Assembly (NCBI RefSeq): GCF_036884655.1
Contig: NC_088349.1
Location: 44,894,001 to 44,958,000 of the forward strand
Direction of reading: 5' to 3'
DNA length: 64,000 bases
From: Musa acuminata AAA Group
Taxonomy: Eukaryota > Streptophyta > Magnoliopsida > Zingiberales > Musaceae
The notes below the pieces were generated by a model. The model was not told where the DNA came from and ran no database searches. It worked only from the letters and a program-made list of their open reading frames with translations. Of the stretch, positions 35,565 to 64,000 are shown in pieces; the first letter of the stretch is position 1, and every line of letters begins with the position of its first letter. Made by a program: the position numbers and the translations under genes.

Positions 35565-36005
35565 TGTTGGGAAAAACATGTTAAAGCGGAATAATTTTTT
35601 TCCCTCTTTATGTATCAAATTGAGTTCCTTATCAAAATATCAACTTGATATCAAAATTTATCAAAATGAAAATATCAACAAGAACAACGTAAACACATAA
35701 TTAAACTAAATTTTTTAACGTGAAAAACTCTGTGGAAAAAACTAATGATCGTAATCCAAACTTTCATTATCATAACAGGTTTACAGTTAACCTTCTCCTT
35801 CTCTCTCTCGTTGCTTTTTTTTTTCTCTCTCTCTCTCTCCCTCGCCTGTAAAACTTCTCCTTCTCTCTCGTTGCTTTTTTCTCTCTCTCTCTCCCTCACC
35901 TTTCCTGCTCGCCCTACAACTCTTTTACTTTTTAATTAATGATTTGAGTTTAATAGGTCAAATTGTCCGGTCCACGAGCTGAACCCAAGAGGAGTATACC
36001 CAACA
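35565..36005 (-). repeat. Right LTR (5' LTR in element sense) of the Tork-like copia element, internally deleted
   Basis: 441 bp against 713 bp in its partner, with the middle missing. It contains a CT-rich stretch (35790-35905) in which a unit of roughly 60 bp (CTTCTCC...CTCGTTGC...CTCTCTCCCTC) is duplicated. Confidence 0.8.
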
Positions 36006-36555
36006 TCATGGAGGAGTACAGCAGCAGGTCAATGGATATACAAAACGGTAACACTAGACCCGATGCTCAGGCAATGGTAGCTTCTTCTTGGTCGGCCCAG
36101 CTAATCATGACAACTGTCGAAATGCACTATGTTGATGTCCAGCCTTTGTTTGTACCTTTTTTTTTTTTTAATCACGGAGTGATTGAGTCTCAATCGCCTC
36201 CTGGAGTGCTGCCACAATTGTGTTTGCTTGGCATGGATGTCTGTAGAGGGTAGCAGAGCGGTGAGGATGAGCATATTGTGGCCTACGACCAGAGAATTGC
36301 AGCCACTAGAGGAAGAGAAGCAATAATAGATCTCAACCGAGATCTGTTGACGAAGAGCTCTTCACTGGTGAGGAGGGGAGGCGATCAACCGCTTGTTGCA
36401 GATTAGGTGATGGCGGTCAGCGAGGGAGAAGGGGGAGCAGTGCTGGTGAGCACAGCACTAGAGGCATCGCAACGGGAGAGAACGAACTCTGGTGCAGAGC
36501 GGCAGCGGGAGAGGACAATCGTCGTTCGCCGAGGAAAGCTTTGATCTGATCAACA

Positions 36556-36935
36556 TCACCAAAGGTGGCAGATCATCGTCTCCCAGGCAATTCTGCCATA
36601 ACAAGGAGGGTGATGCAACATCTTTACCTTCTTGTAGTCGGTCACCACGAACTGCACCTCTCCGACGACTGGACGAGTGATCAAGAAGAGGAGAACGAGC
36701 AGGTCGCTGAAGTCATGCAGGAGGTTACCGGCATGTTCGCCAGTGGAGAACACGATGGTCGGAGCATCATGGTTGATGGTGCATGGAGGGGCCTCACTGC
36801 CCTGTTCTCTGACACCTTTGAAGCAAGCCTCGTCCCCTTTTGCGAGGATAAGGATGAATCTGCCATAGTTCTTTTAGCTTTGTTTTCGATGCTCCCACGA
36901 ATGTGATAGATGAGGAGTTCACGGGTATGGCTAAG
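36556..36935 (-). pseudogene. GT61-family glycosyltransferase fragment
   Basis: GT61 enzymes (xylosyl- and arabinosyltransferases for plant xylan, Golgi lumen) share a central block with WxIxPYxRK, then CTxNHxxPxIVFSTGGxxGNxxHDFxDxLxPLF, then GEVQFxVTDYK. On the minus strand, one frame shows ELWQIHPYPRKR (about 36830-36865). After a frameshift, a second frame reads TIVFSTGEHAGNLLHDFSDL, LFLITRPVVGEVQF and VVTDYKK (36600-36770), ending at a stop at 36556. Only about 120 residues of the usual roughly 450 remain. The catalytic C-terminal part is absent and the next few hundred bases match nothing. This is a gene relic or captured fragment. Confidence 0.7.
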
Positions 36936-37619
36936 TTCCACTTCATAGATTTCTCATTGAATGACAGCAAAGTTGGTGAGGGTTTCGGAGACCACGCTAC
37001 TAGCACGGGACCTAGAAATGATCTGATCTGGAGACTGCTCTTGAGAGAGAGTTGTAGCAGTGCGGTGCTACTTGAAGTGTTGGAGAGTGTTGCAGCATTG
37101 TTGGCGGTGTTGAAGAGAGCTGCAGCAGTGCGGTGTTGTTTGTCGTGGTGGAGAGAGTTGCAACACTGTTTGCAGTGCTGAAGAGAGCTACAACAGTGTG
37201 GCACTGTTTGTAATGCGATAGAGAAGCTGTTTGCAATGATCTGCAATAGTGAGAAAAAGAAAAGAGAGAGGGGTCCAGACCAATTGATCGTAGCTGCTGG
37301 AAGAGAGGGTGCAGATCTGCTGGAGAGGGACTTTTCGCCGATGAAGAAGCGGGGCAGCCGCTTATACGGATCAGACGACGATGAGAAGAAGATAGCGTCA
37401 TCTGCGACACTCGCACTTAGACTCTCGACAGGGAGTGCAATGCTGGCCATTGGAGCAACAAAGGATGCCGATTCGAAACCTTCTGAGCTCCGACCAGAGT
37501 GGTGGCGCTGTTGCTCGAGGATTTTGCAATTGTCGTGGGAGCGGCGGCAGATTACATCCGTGGGGAATGCTTGCAACAAAGAACATAGCTTCTCGTCGAT
37601 GAAAAGAGACGATGATACG
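36936..37619. other. Low-complexity region with minisatellite, upstream of the GT61 relic
   Basis: 37040-37215 contains repeated GAGAG-TTGCAGCA(C/G)TG-TTGGCGGTGTTGAA-like units in tandem. A 284-codon minus frame over this region is serine- and glutamine-rich repeat translation and has no known domain apart from the GT61 tail at its end. Confidence 0.5.
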
Positions 37620-37791
37620 ATAGAATAAAATGTAATTACAAAATACACTTAAATTAGTTAAGTATAATGGTTATTTATATATGTTGGAAGAGAAGATTTT
37701 TCTCAATAGAATAAAATGTAATTACAAAATATATTTAAATTAGTTAAGTATAATGGCTATTTATATATATTGAAAGAGAGGATTTTCCTCA
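37620..37791. repeat. 86-bp tandem duplication
   Basis: Unit 37620-37705 repeats at 37706-37791, beginning ATAGAATAAAATGTAATTAC, with only a few differences. AT-rich and non-coding. Confidence 0.85.
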
Positions 37792-38345
37792 ACTGATCAT
37801 ATGATTTTCTCGTACAGCTGGAAAAATCTTATCTATTATCATCGCACACTTTTGTTGTGATGGAGATTGACCTTTTGGATATTGTATCCATCTTTATTTC
37901 AATATATTCTTACGTTCTTATAAAGTAAAGGAGTCTTGATTTGTGTTTTGCAACCTTGGTGCCAAAGCCTCAACTATTCGTATAAAGATGGTTTATGCCA
38001 CCAATGACTTATTCCTTCATGAAATTACTATTAAGGGAACGATTAGTAATATTAATTCAAACTTTTTCTTACTGCCTCAAAACTTTTAACTATAATATTC
38101 ATTGTGATAGATCTTTAAAATGAGATTTGGGCTTCCAAATATGGCCTCACCCTCACAGACAGACTCATGTGGAAGAATGATAGGTACTACTAGAGCTTGC
38201 TAGTCCTTTGCAACCAGAGAGACTTTCATTCCCAAAGGCATTCTTAAAGTCTACTCCAAAATATTATGATATGCTCAGAATAAAAAATGTGTATAAATTA
38301 TATCAATAGTAAAAACTTGATACCTTAAGTTACAATTCTTTTATA
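37792..38345. other. Intergenic sequence
   Basis: No gene, RNA or repeat recognised. Confidence 0.4.
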
Positions 38346-38350
38346 TCTAG

Positions 38351-38961
38351 TGTTGGGTTGGTAGTCCACAAATTCAGTCTATAGTGGGCTTGGACAGCTC
38401 ACAGCCCATACCCCCACTTAACTTAACCATAATTAACATTAGAGGGGGTATGGTGACTACGTTTTGGAAGCAGAAAAAGATATAAATAGGGCAGCAACGT
38501 GGGAAAGAAAAAGTCACAGAATTCCAAAGAAAATGAGGAAAACAAAGACAGAAAAGGAAGAAAAAAAAAGGGAAGAAGATAAGGACAACGCAGAGAAGTT
38601 GTTCTCAATCATCTAGTAGTGTTCTCATCTCAAGTTAGATCAAATCTACAGTAGACTCTTGCTATGATTACTTGGAGAGGTTTTAGATATCGTGGACAGT
38701 GACGTGATCCTTATATCTCAGTTGTTCTCTTGTGATTGTTGCTAGAGTTTATGGCAAGAGATTTAGATTTGTATATTCATTATTCTCATAGTAGATTATC
38801 TCTAGTTTGCCCCATGGTTTTTACCCTTTACATTGGAGGGGTTTTCTACGTATATCTTAGTGTTCTATTTGATTGTGATTTCATTTAATTCCGCTATATA
38901 TTATGGCCTGCTATTATTTGTTCATATATAAAGGTTATTCCGCTTTATATCCCCATCATCA
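38351..38961 (+). mobile_element. Solo LTR of a copia-type element upstream of the permease gene
   Basis: 611 bp from TGTTGGGTTG to CATCATCA, flanked by a perfect TCTAG duplication (38346-38350, 38962-38966). It has a TATA-like GATATAAATAGGG (about 38478). Its 3' part, GGTTTTCTACGTATATCTTAGTGTTC then ATTCCGC, is the style of Tnt1/Tork LTR 3' ends in plus orientation. It ends about 930 bp upstream of the permease ATG. Confidence 0.85.
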
Positions 38962-38966
38962 TCTAG

Positions 38967-39745
38967 TACCTAATATGGTTCAAAATGAGACCCTAGTAAT
39001 GGTTTTATATCTTTGTCAAAAACTTATATGATTCAAAATAAGACTCTAGTATAGTGCATACAAGATTATAGTGTTAATGGCTCCATATCACAATGTGACA
39101 ATGTGACAATGGCTCCATTCCTTATCTATCTAAATTGTTATCTATATAGTGTTAGGTCGACTTTAAATACATTTGAATCCATGGATAATTCATTGTTATC
39201 AGAATTCCTATCTCAACAGTATAATTGATGAACTAATCTTATTGATGTTCACTCACTATTCTAAAATGTTTGTCTACATTAATAACATGTCCCAATAAAC
39301 TAATTGTTTCTATTAAACTTAATTGTGGTGTTAGATAAAAGGGACCGGACCAACTTCTTCCGTGTTTCACTCAAATTTTTGTTACTTATCTCTGTGACGT
39401 AACATATGAACACATCTTTTTCTCTTAGAAGGTTTCTACTTTTGAGAATCAAGCGTAAATTTAGATTTTATATTACGTCACGTCATGTGATCATGAAACA
39501 ATGCAGAACTAGATTCTATGAATTGCATCGAATACGTTACATTGAATGTGAAACTCTTCTCATCAAACTTGAATTTGATTTGCGTTTTGCATGAGATATC
39601 ACTTTTTCACATTTTAATGCAATTAATAGCCTCTTGGAATTCGGACAGATTTATGTACCAACACTTATTCCCCCGCACTCAAGGGTGGAAATGCGACGCT
39701 TCGTATGCTGTGTTACATTTGCTTGAAGGCAACCTTTTCTTTCTC
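38967..39745. other. Upstream region of the amino acid permease gene
   Basis: AT-rich sequence with no gene recognised. Probably includes distal promoter sequence of the permease gene. Confidence 0.45.
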
Positions 39746-39850
39746 TCTCTCTCCCTATAAAAAGGCCACGCTCCTACTCTCTCTCTCTCTCCATCTCTTG
39801 TTGGGGCTTCTTCTTCCGCTGCTCCACTGCGGTAGAACTATTAGTACGAG
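39740..39850 (+). promoter_or_regulatory. Core promoter and 5' UTR of the amino acid permease gene
   Basis: TATAAAAA at 39756-39763 lies between two CT-rich stretches (39738-39755, 39776-39793), a pyrimidine-patch arrangement common in plant promoters. Transcription would start near 39785-39795, giving a leader of about 100 nt. Confidence 0.7.
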
Positions 39851-39891
39851 CAAGGAGAGGTACATTGTGTTTTGCGGTGGTGTGGATGAAG

Positions 39892-41772
39892 ATGGGCGAG
39901 AGTGGTGATGCCAATCATTACCGTCATGTAGCCTTGACACCCGCTGAGGCGTCCTTAGAATTTAGGCTGCAACATAAAGCCTCGGAATGCTTCGATGACG
40001 ATGGCCGGCTCAAGAGAACTGGTAAAGGAAACCTGTTTGTGTTTCGTCTTGGTTTACCCTCTCTGTTATCCATGTGCTTCTCACGCTGTGTGCATGCAGG
40101 GAACGTATGGACTGCAAGCGCACACATCATAACAGCGGTGATCGGTTCCGGGGTGCTGTCCCTAGCTTGGGCGATGGGTCAGCTCGGATGGGTCGCCGGC
40201 CCTGCTGTCATGCTCCTCTTCTCCTTTGTGACATACTACACATCTGCGCTTCTCGCCGACTGCTACCGCTCCGGCGATCCCCTCACGGGCAAGCGTAACT
40301 ACACCTACATGGACGCGGTCCAGGCTAATCTCAGTAACTTCCCTCTCGCATTTTGTTCCTTCCTTCTTCCAAACAAGCGAACAGATCTAGCAACTTGTGT
40401 TTTCTTTTGATAAACAGATGGGATTAAGGTCAAGATATGTGGCTACCTCCAGTACCTCAATATTGTTGGAGTCGCCATTGGATACACAATCGCGGCTTCC
40501 ATTAGCATGGTGTAAGTTGGGAAAGAACTTGCAGTCATGTTCTTCACTCGTTTAGTAGATTTCTTTTGTGTAGTTTGGTCATTTGGATTTCTTGGAGCAG
40601 GGCTATAAAGAGGTCGAATTGCTTCCACAAGATTGGGGACGACGGACTCTGCCCAGTAAACAGCAATCCTTACATGATCATGTTCGGCGTTGCGGAGGTT
40701 TTCTTGTCTCAGATTCCTGAGTTCGACCAGCTTTGGTGGCTCTCCATCGTGGCCGCCATCATGTCCTTTACGTACTCCTCCATCGGTCTGGCTCTTGGCA
40801 TCGTCCAAGTGATCCGTAAGCCAATTTACCGTCGCTTTTGCACTGCCCGAGTTCAGCTCATGCCGACTCCGTTTTTTACACTTGAGATCCTGTTAACAGA
40901 GAATGGAGGATTTAGAGGCCGCCTCACGGGTATTAGCATCGGCACCGTGAGCCAGATGGACAAGATCTGGCGGATCTTGCAAGCTTTAGGCAACATCGCC
41001 TTCGCTTACTCTTATTCCATTATACTTATTGAGATCCAGGTATTAATTCCCTACTCTCGATTCAATCCAACAGTAAAGTTCAGCCGTATCCTTAACTCGC
41101 ATCGTCGTGCTGGTGTGCGCTCAGGACACGATAAAGGCTCCGCCACCATCGGAAGCAAAGGTGATGAAGAAGGCGACCCTTGTTAGCGTGGCGGTGACCA
41201 CCATCTTCTACATGCTCTGCGGGTTCATGGGCTACGCCGCGTTCGGAGACTTGGCTCCCGGCAACCTCCTCACCGGATTCGGATTCTACGAACCCTACTG
41301 GCTCCTCGACATCGCTAACACCGCCATCGTCATCCACCTCGTCGGCGCCTACCAGGTCTTCTGCCAGCCGCTCTTCGCATTCGTCGAGAAATGGGCTGCC
41401 CGGGCGTGGCCGAACTCGGAATTCGTCACCAAAGAGATCCAGGTGCCCATCGCCTCCGGCACATCTTACAAGCTTAACCTCTTCAGACTAACATGGCGCG
41501 CCGTGTTCGTGATCGTGACCACCGTCATCTCGATGCTCCTGCCCTTCTTCAACGACGTGGTCGGCTTCCTTGGCGCGATCGGCTTCTGGCCGCTGACCGT
41601 GTACTTCCCCATAGAGATGTACATTGTGCAGACGAAGGTCCCGAAGTGGAGCACGAGATGGGTGTGCCTACAACTGCTGAGCTTCGCGTGCCTTATCATC
41701 ACTATCGCCTCAGCCGCCGGCTCCATCGCCGGAGTACTAAGCGATCTCAAGGTTTACAGGCCATTCAATTAA
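39892..41772 (+). CDS. Amino acid permease, AAP family (AAAP/ATF superfamily)
   Basis: Proton-coupled amino-acid importer of the plasma membrane, used in phloem loading and root uptake. Six exons with GT-AG borders: 39892-40021, 40100-40333, 40418-40511, 40601-40815, 40900-41039, 41125-41772. They total 1461 nt, or 486 residues and a stop, the usual AAP length, with no internal stop. Landmarks: a soluble N-terminus with DDDGRLKRTG, then VWTASAHIITAVIGSGVLSL (first membrane segment), RNYTYMDAV, YLNIVGVAIGYTIA, KRSNCFH, SNPYMIMFG, QIPEFDQLWWLS, LTGISIGTVS, SYSIILIEIQDT, MLCGFMGYAAFGD, NLLTGFGFYEPYWLLD, GAYQVFCQP, PFFNDVVGFLGAIGFWPLTV and a YRPFN tail. About 11 membrane segments are expected. 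ATG 39892 was chosen because MGESG suits the family; in-frame ATGs at 39886 and 39865 are alternatives. The subfamily (AAP3-like) is tentative. Confidence 0.95.
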
Positions 41773-41999
41773 CGTCTCACGGTCCACACAGAATATGTTG
41801 GATTGTTATGATCTACCATTGTTGCTGTTGCTTCTGCTGTTCCGTTTGTGTTGTAATTTGATAGTGATACATACAAACTGTTGGGCTTCCTGCGTAACTG
41901 TTTAATATGTCGTCTTGTAGCCGTTACATACTCCGTCTAGAAATTAGAGAGCAATATATTCTTATTTTTTAGTTGTCAATGAAATTGATGATACGAATA

Positions 42000-43600
42000 T
42001 AACTTAATATTTGTTATATTCAGTTGGTTGTTATAAGAATATAACTCATGATAAAAATATAAATCCTTGAGTGTTCTATCATCTGTATAATTAACTCAAT
42101 CCTATTAGTATAAAAATATAATTTAAAAAAATTTATCTACTCATAACAAATGTCATTATTAAAAATTTTCTTGATGTATCTAAGATCTCTTTTAATTGTT
42201 CCAAAATAATACTTGCTAGGTCTATGAATAAACCTGGACAACAAAGTAATTATATGAGATAGTTTAGCTTTCCAATTTAGCATATGTGCTGCTTCTCATC
42301 TATTTTTTCAATTTCCATCATCTAATATAAATTTATTATTTGTATTCTTACAAAATTTTAATAAATCTCTTAACATATTTTTCTTGGCACAAAACAAATT
42401 CATTTGCATCTTGAATAATTTTTATTACTTGGGATTTTATATATATACTTAGTTCACTTAAATTTTTCTTTGTAAAATTATGTTTAAGAAAGTAATTGTC
42501 GATTCTACTATACCATAGCCTCCATACTTGTTTCAAACTGTACAATGCTTTCTCAATTTATAAACCTTTATCTTTCTACCTTTTGATTTCAACACCTTCT
42601 GGCTACTTGAAATAAACTTTCCCTTGCAACTTTTCATTCACTAAAATTGATTTAACATTAAATTGATAAACCTACTATCGTTTCTAGGTTGCCTAAGCTA
42701 ACACTATTTTAATTGTAGCAATTCTAGCAATTGGAGTCAAGATATTTGAAATGTCATTATCTAAAATTTGAGCATACCCTTTGATAACTAAATAAGCTTT
42801 ATATTTTTACAGCGAACCATCAATATAAAATTTTGACTTATACACCCAATTGAGTTCAATTTCTTCTTTTTTCTAAGGGCAATTTTACTAGCTTCCAAGT
42901 CTTGTTTTTCTTTAATAGCTTATAGTTTATCATTCATTGCTTATACTCATTCCTTTTTTTTAGCTACAACATCAAAATAAGTAGGTTCTAAAGCAACCAA
43001 CACTTGCAATCACTAAATTGATATATTTACAAAAAATTATGAAATTTCCTTGGAGGTGTTTTATTATCACTAGAGCCACTAGAATTAGAATCACTCAAAA
43101 TACAATATTTAATTGAGATATTAATAATAGACAACGTATCATATGCCTTGTAAATTTCTTATTCTCCTACAGCTATTGAAATTTTAATTATATTATAATT
43201 TTAGACTTCTTCTTCGTTAAAAATAATATTATATTTTTTTAGTTGTAATTTGTAGTCAATTCCCCTTATATTTTTATTAAAAAAAAAGAAAAAAAAAGAA
43301 TGAATTCACCTCCTCTATCAATATGTATGAGTTTTTAGTTGCTTTTCAATATAAGTTTTGAAATTTTAAAAAACAAAAAAGGCTCAGCTTTTTATGTATA
43401 ATATGCAATTATTCCTTGGCTCTCCAAGGATTTTTTGTACTATTTTTTAAAAATATAAAATTCACAAATAGCATCTTTATTATAATTTTTTTGTAAATCA
43501 ACTATCGTATTCTTTTAATTTAACAGTTATAATCCACTATAATTTAGATCTACATCAGACATTAGCAACCTTTTCATGATGGTTTATGCTTTTTTTACTT
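42000..43600 (-). pseudogene. Degenerate copia RT fragment downstream of the permease gene
   Basis: Minus-strand reading at 42348-42545 gives YSLKQVWRLWYSRIDNYFL, the copia RT stretch normally YGLKQSPRAWYxRID. The adjacent 42550-42900 resembles the preceding RT and RNase H-proximal parts of the element at 3133-8642, so both may belong to one family. Heavily mutated, no LTRs found, boundaries approximate. Confidence 0.65.
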
Positions 43601-43605
43601 TTTCA

Positions 43606-43608
<3 letters not shown>

Positions 43609-43684
<76 letters not shown>
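43609..43684. repeat. (TA)38 microsatellite
   Basis: 76 bp of uninterrupted TA. Such arrays can extrude cruciforms and are length-variable. Confidence 0.98.
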
Positions 43685-43687
<3 letters not shown>

Positions 43688-43691
43688 TACT

Positions 43692-44405
43692 TAGGGCTAA
43701 TTACATATTACATATATAGTTAGTTATCTTTAGCATCTCAGTCCCTATATTTTAAAAAATTAATATAATTTTTTTAATTATGAAAATAAAACATCTATAT
43801 CCATTTATCTTAACGTCGTTGGCTTTACTAACAAAAATATGAAAATAAATAATAAAAACTAAAATTTAATATTCTAATTGATGATGATATATGATAATAT
43901 CATCGGAGGCCATGAATGGTTATTGTGTATTAGGAGAGCAATAATGAGAGATGAGGGTCGTTTCACAACTGTGTTAATATCAACGAATGGTTGTTGAGTG
44001 ATAAAATGGCTATCAATGCAAATGCCTAGTAATTCTTTCATTGCTTGAAAACTACATTAATACCAATATAAATGTTGAGCGACGAAATAGTCGCTCGACA
44101 ACTACATCAATATCGATGCAGATATAAAGTGATTCTTATATCTCGTCGTCGCTTTTCTCATCTACAACACCTACCCATGACTTACAACGTCATCGTTGTC
44201 CCAACTACCAACGTCATCCGTTATCATCAATTAGAATGTTAAAATTAATTTTTTATTTTTATTTTTATATTTTCATTGATAAAATCGATAGAATTAAGAT
44301 AAATAAGCTTAGATATTTTATTTTTATAATTAAAAAATATTAATATAATTTTTTTAAAATATATATAGATCGAAATACTAAAGGTAATTAATGAGATAAT
44401 CCTAT
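43692..44405. mobile_element. Foldback or MULE-like non-autonomous DNA element
   Basis: The left arm (43692-43890) and the reverse complement of the right arm (about 44220-44405) align over roughly 190 bp: both include ATTTTAAAAAAATTA-like, AAAATAAAA(C/T)ATCTA and ATTCTAATTGATGAT blocks. Ends read TAGGGCTAATTAC and, reversed, TAGGATTATCTCATTAATTAC. The centre has no ORF. Long terminal inverted repeats suggest a Mutator-like or foldback element. No clear target duplication was found. Confidence 0.6.
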
Positions 44406-44626
44406 ACTTTATCACTTAATACGGGGGGAGAGTCCAAATATGATCGAATTTAAAATAAGGAGGCGGCTTGAAACGACGGCGTATCTTTGTCCGATTAAGA
44501 CCTTGACATTGGGACAATACCGCGCCTTCCCTCGCGAGCCAAAGCGATCGGTCCGATCGATCTCTCCCCCCATACTTCTAACCCTAAAAGTCTCTCATCT
44601 TCTTTGCATTAGGATCCCCACCCACC
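44406..44626 (+). promoter_or_regulatory. Promoter and 5' UTR region of the ubinuclein gene
   Basis: GC-richer sequence upstream of the ATG with a near-palindrome CGATCGGTCCGATCG (44546-44560) and AACCCTAAAAG (44580), a telo-box-like motif. No TATA box is obvious, which is usual for housekeeping genes. The start context is CACCATGGATG. Confidence 0.5.

Positions 44627-64000
<19,374 letters not shown>

Larger units (their letters stand above)
30959..36005 (-). mobile_element. Tnt1/Tork-like Ty1/copia retrotransposon (minus strand)
   Basis: LTRs at 30959-31671 and 35565-36005, both TGTTGGG to CCCAACA. The flanking duplication is TCGTG (30954-30958) and TCATG (36006-36010), differing by one CpG transition. 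CTCTGATACCACTT before the right LTR is the complement of the AAGTGGTATCAGAG primer site. CTCCCCCTCCAGCTT after the left LTR is the complement of a polypurine tract. Minus-strand domains run gag, integrase, RT, RNase H. Many stops show that it is dead. Confidence 0.9.

Noticed and set aside
36794..37648. 284-codon minus ORF as a new gene
   Set aside because: Mostly minisatellite translation; only its last ~40 codons match GT61, which then continues in another frame.

Overview
This is a plant nuclear DNA window. The signs are spliced genes with GT-AG introns, tRNA-iMet-primed LTR retrotransposons, nested insertions, (TA)n arrays and a plant amino-acid permease. Repeat style and gene structure suggest a monocot, perhaps of the banana order (Zingiberales); that placement is inference. 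More than half of the window is transposon-derived.

Layout: 35-2676 (+) is the 3' end of a TIMELESS-like gene. 3133-8642 is a decayed Ty1/copia element (minus) with a foreign solo LTR inside its left LTR. 8643-12190 is AT-rich and holds a purine tract and a copia remnant. 12200-13405 (minus) holds a C/D-box snoRNA cluster that an ORF scan misreads as protein. Four candidates carry 10-15 nt complements to 18S or 25S rRNA, one of them U27-like, behind a telo-box and TATA promoter. 14433-24614 is a Ty3/gypsy chromovirus with 429-bp LTRs, broken between protease and RT by a 4.56-kb non-autonomous LTR element (16684-21247). 24829-28790 is a long LTR with primer site, itself split by a solo LTR of the same family. 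28795-30306 is an LTR-like block. 30959-36005 is a Tnt1/Tork-like copia element (minus), next to a broken GT61 glycosyltransferase fragment. 38351-38961 is a solo LTR.

39892-41772 (+) is an apparently intact six-exon amino acid permease (AAP family, 486 aa). 42000-44405 holds a copia remnant, a (TA)38 array and a foldback element. From 44627 to beyond the window end (+) runs a ubinuclein gene (HIRA histone-chaperone complex). At least 12 exons are visible. Its 8.3-kb seventh intron carries a second, older copy of the non-autonomous LTR element, antisense to the gene and itself interrupted by a hAT-type element with an 8-bp target duplication.

Functionally, the host genes cover replication-fork protection (TIMELESS), rRNA 2'-O-methylation (snoRNAs), amino-acid import (AAP) and replication-independent nucleosome assembly (ubinuclein). 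They look like ordinary neighbours separated by transposon clusters, not an operon or pathway cluster. The most noteworthy items are the snoRNA cluster, the two-copy non-autonomous LTR family with 10-bp terminal inverted repeats, and the layered insertion history.
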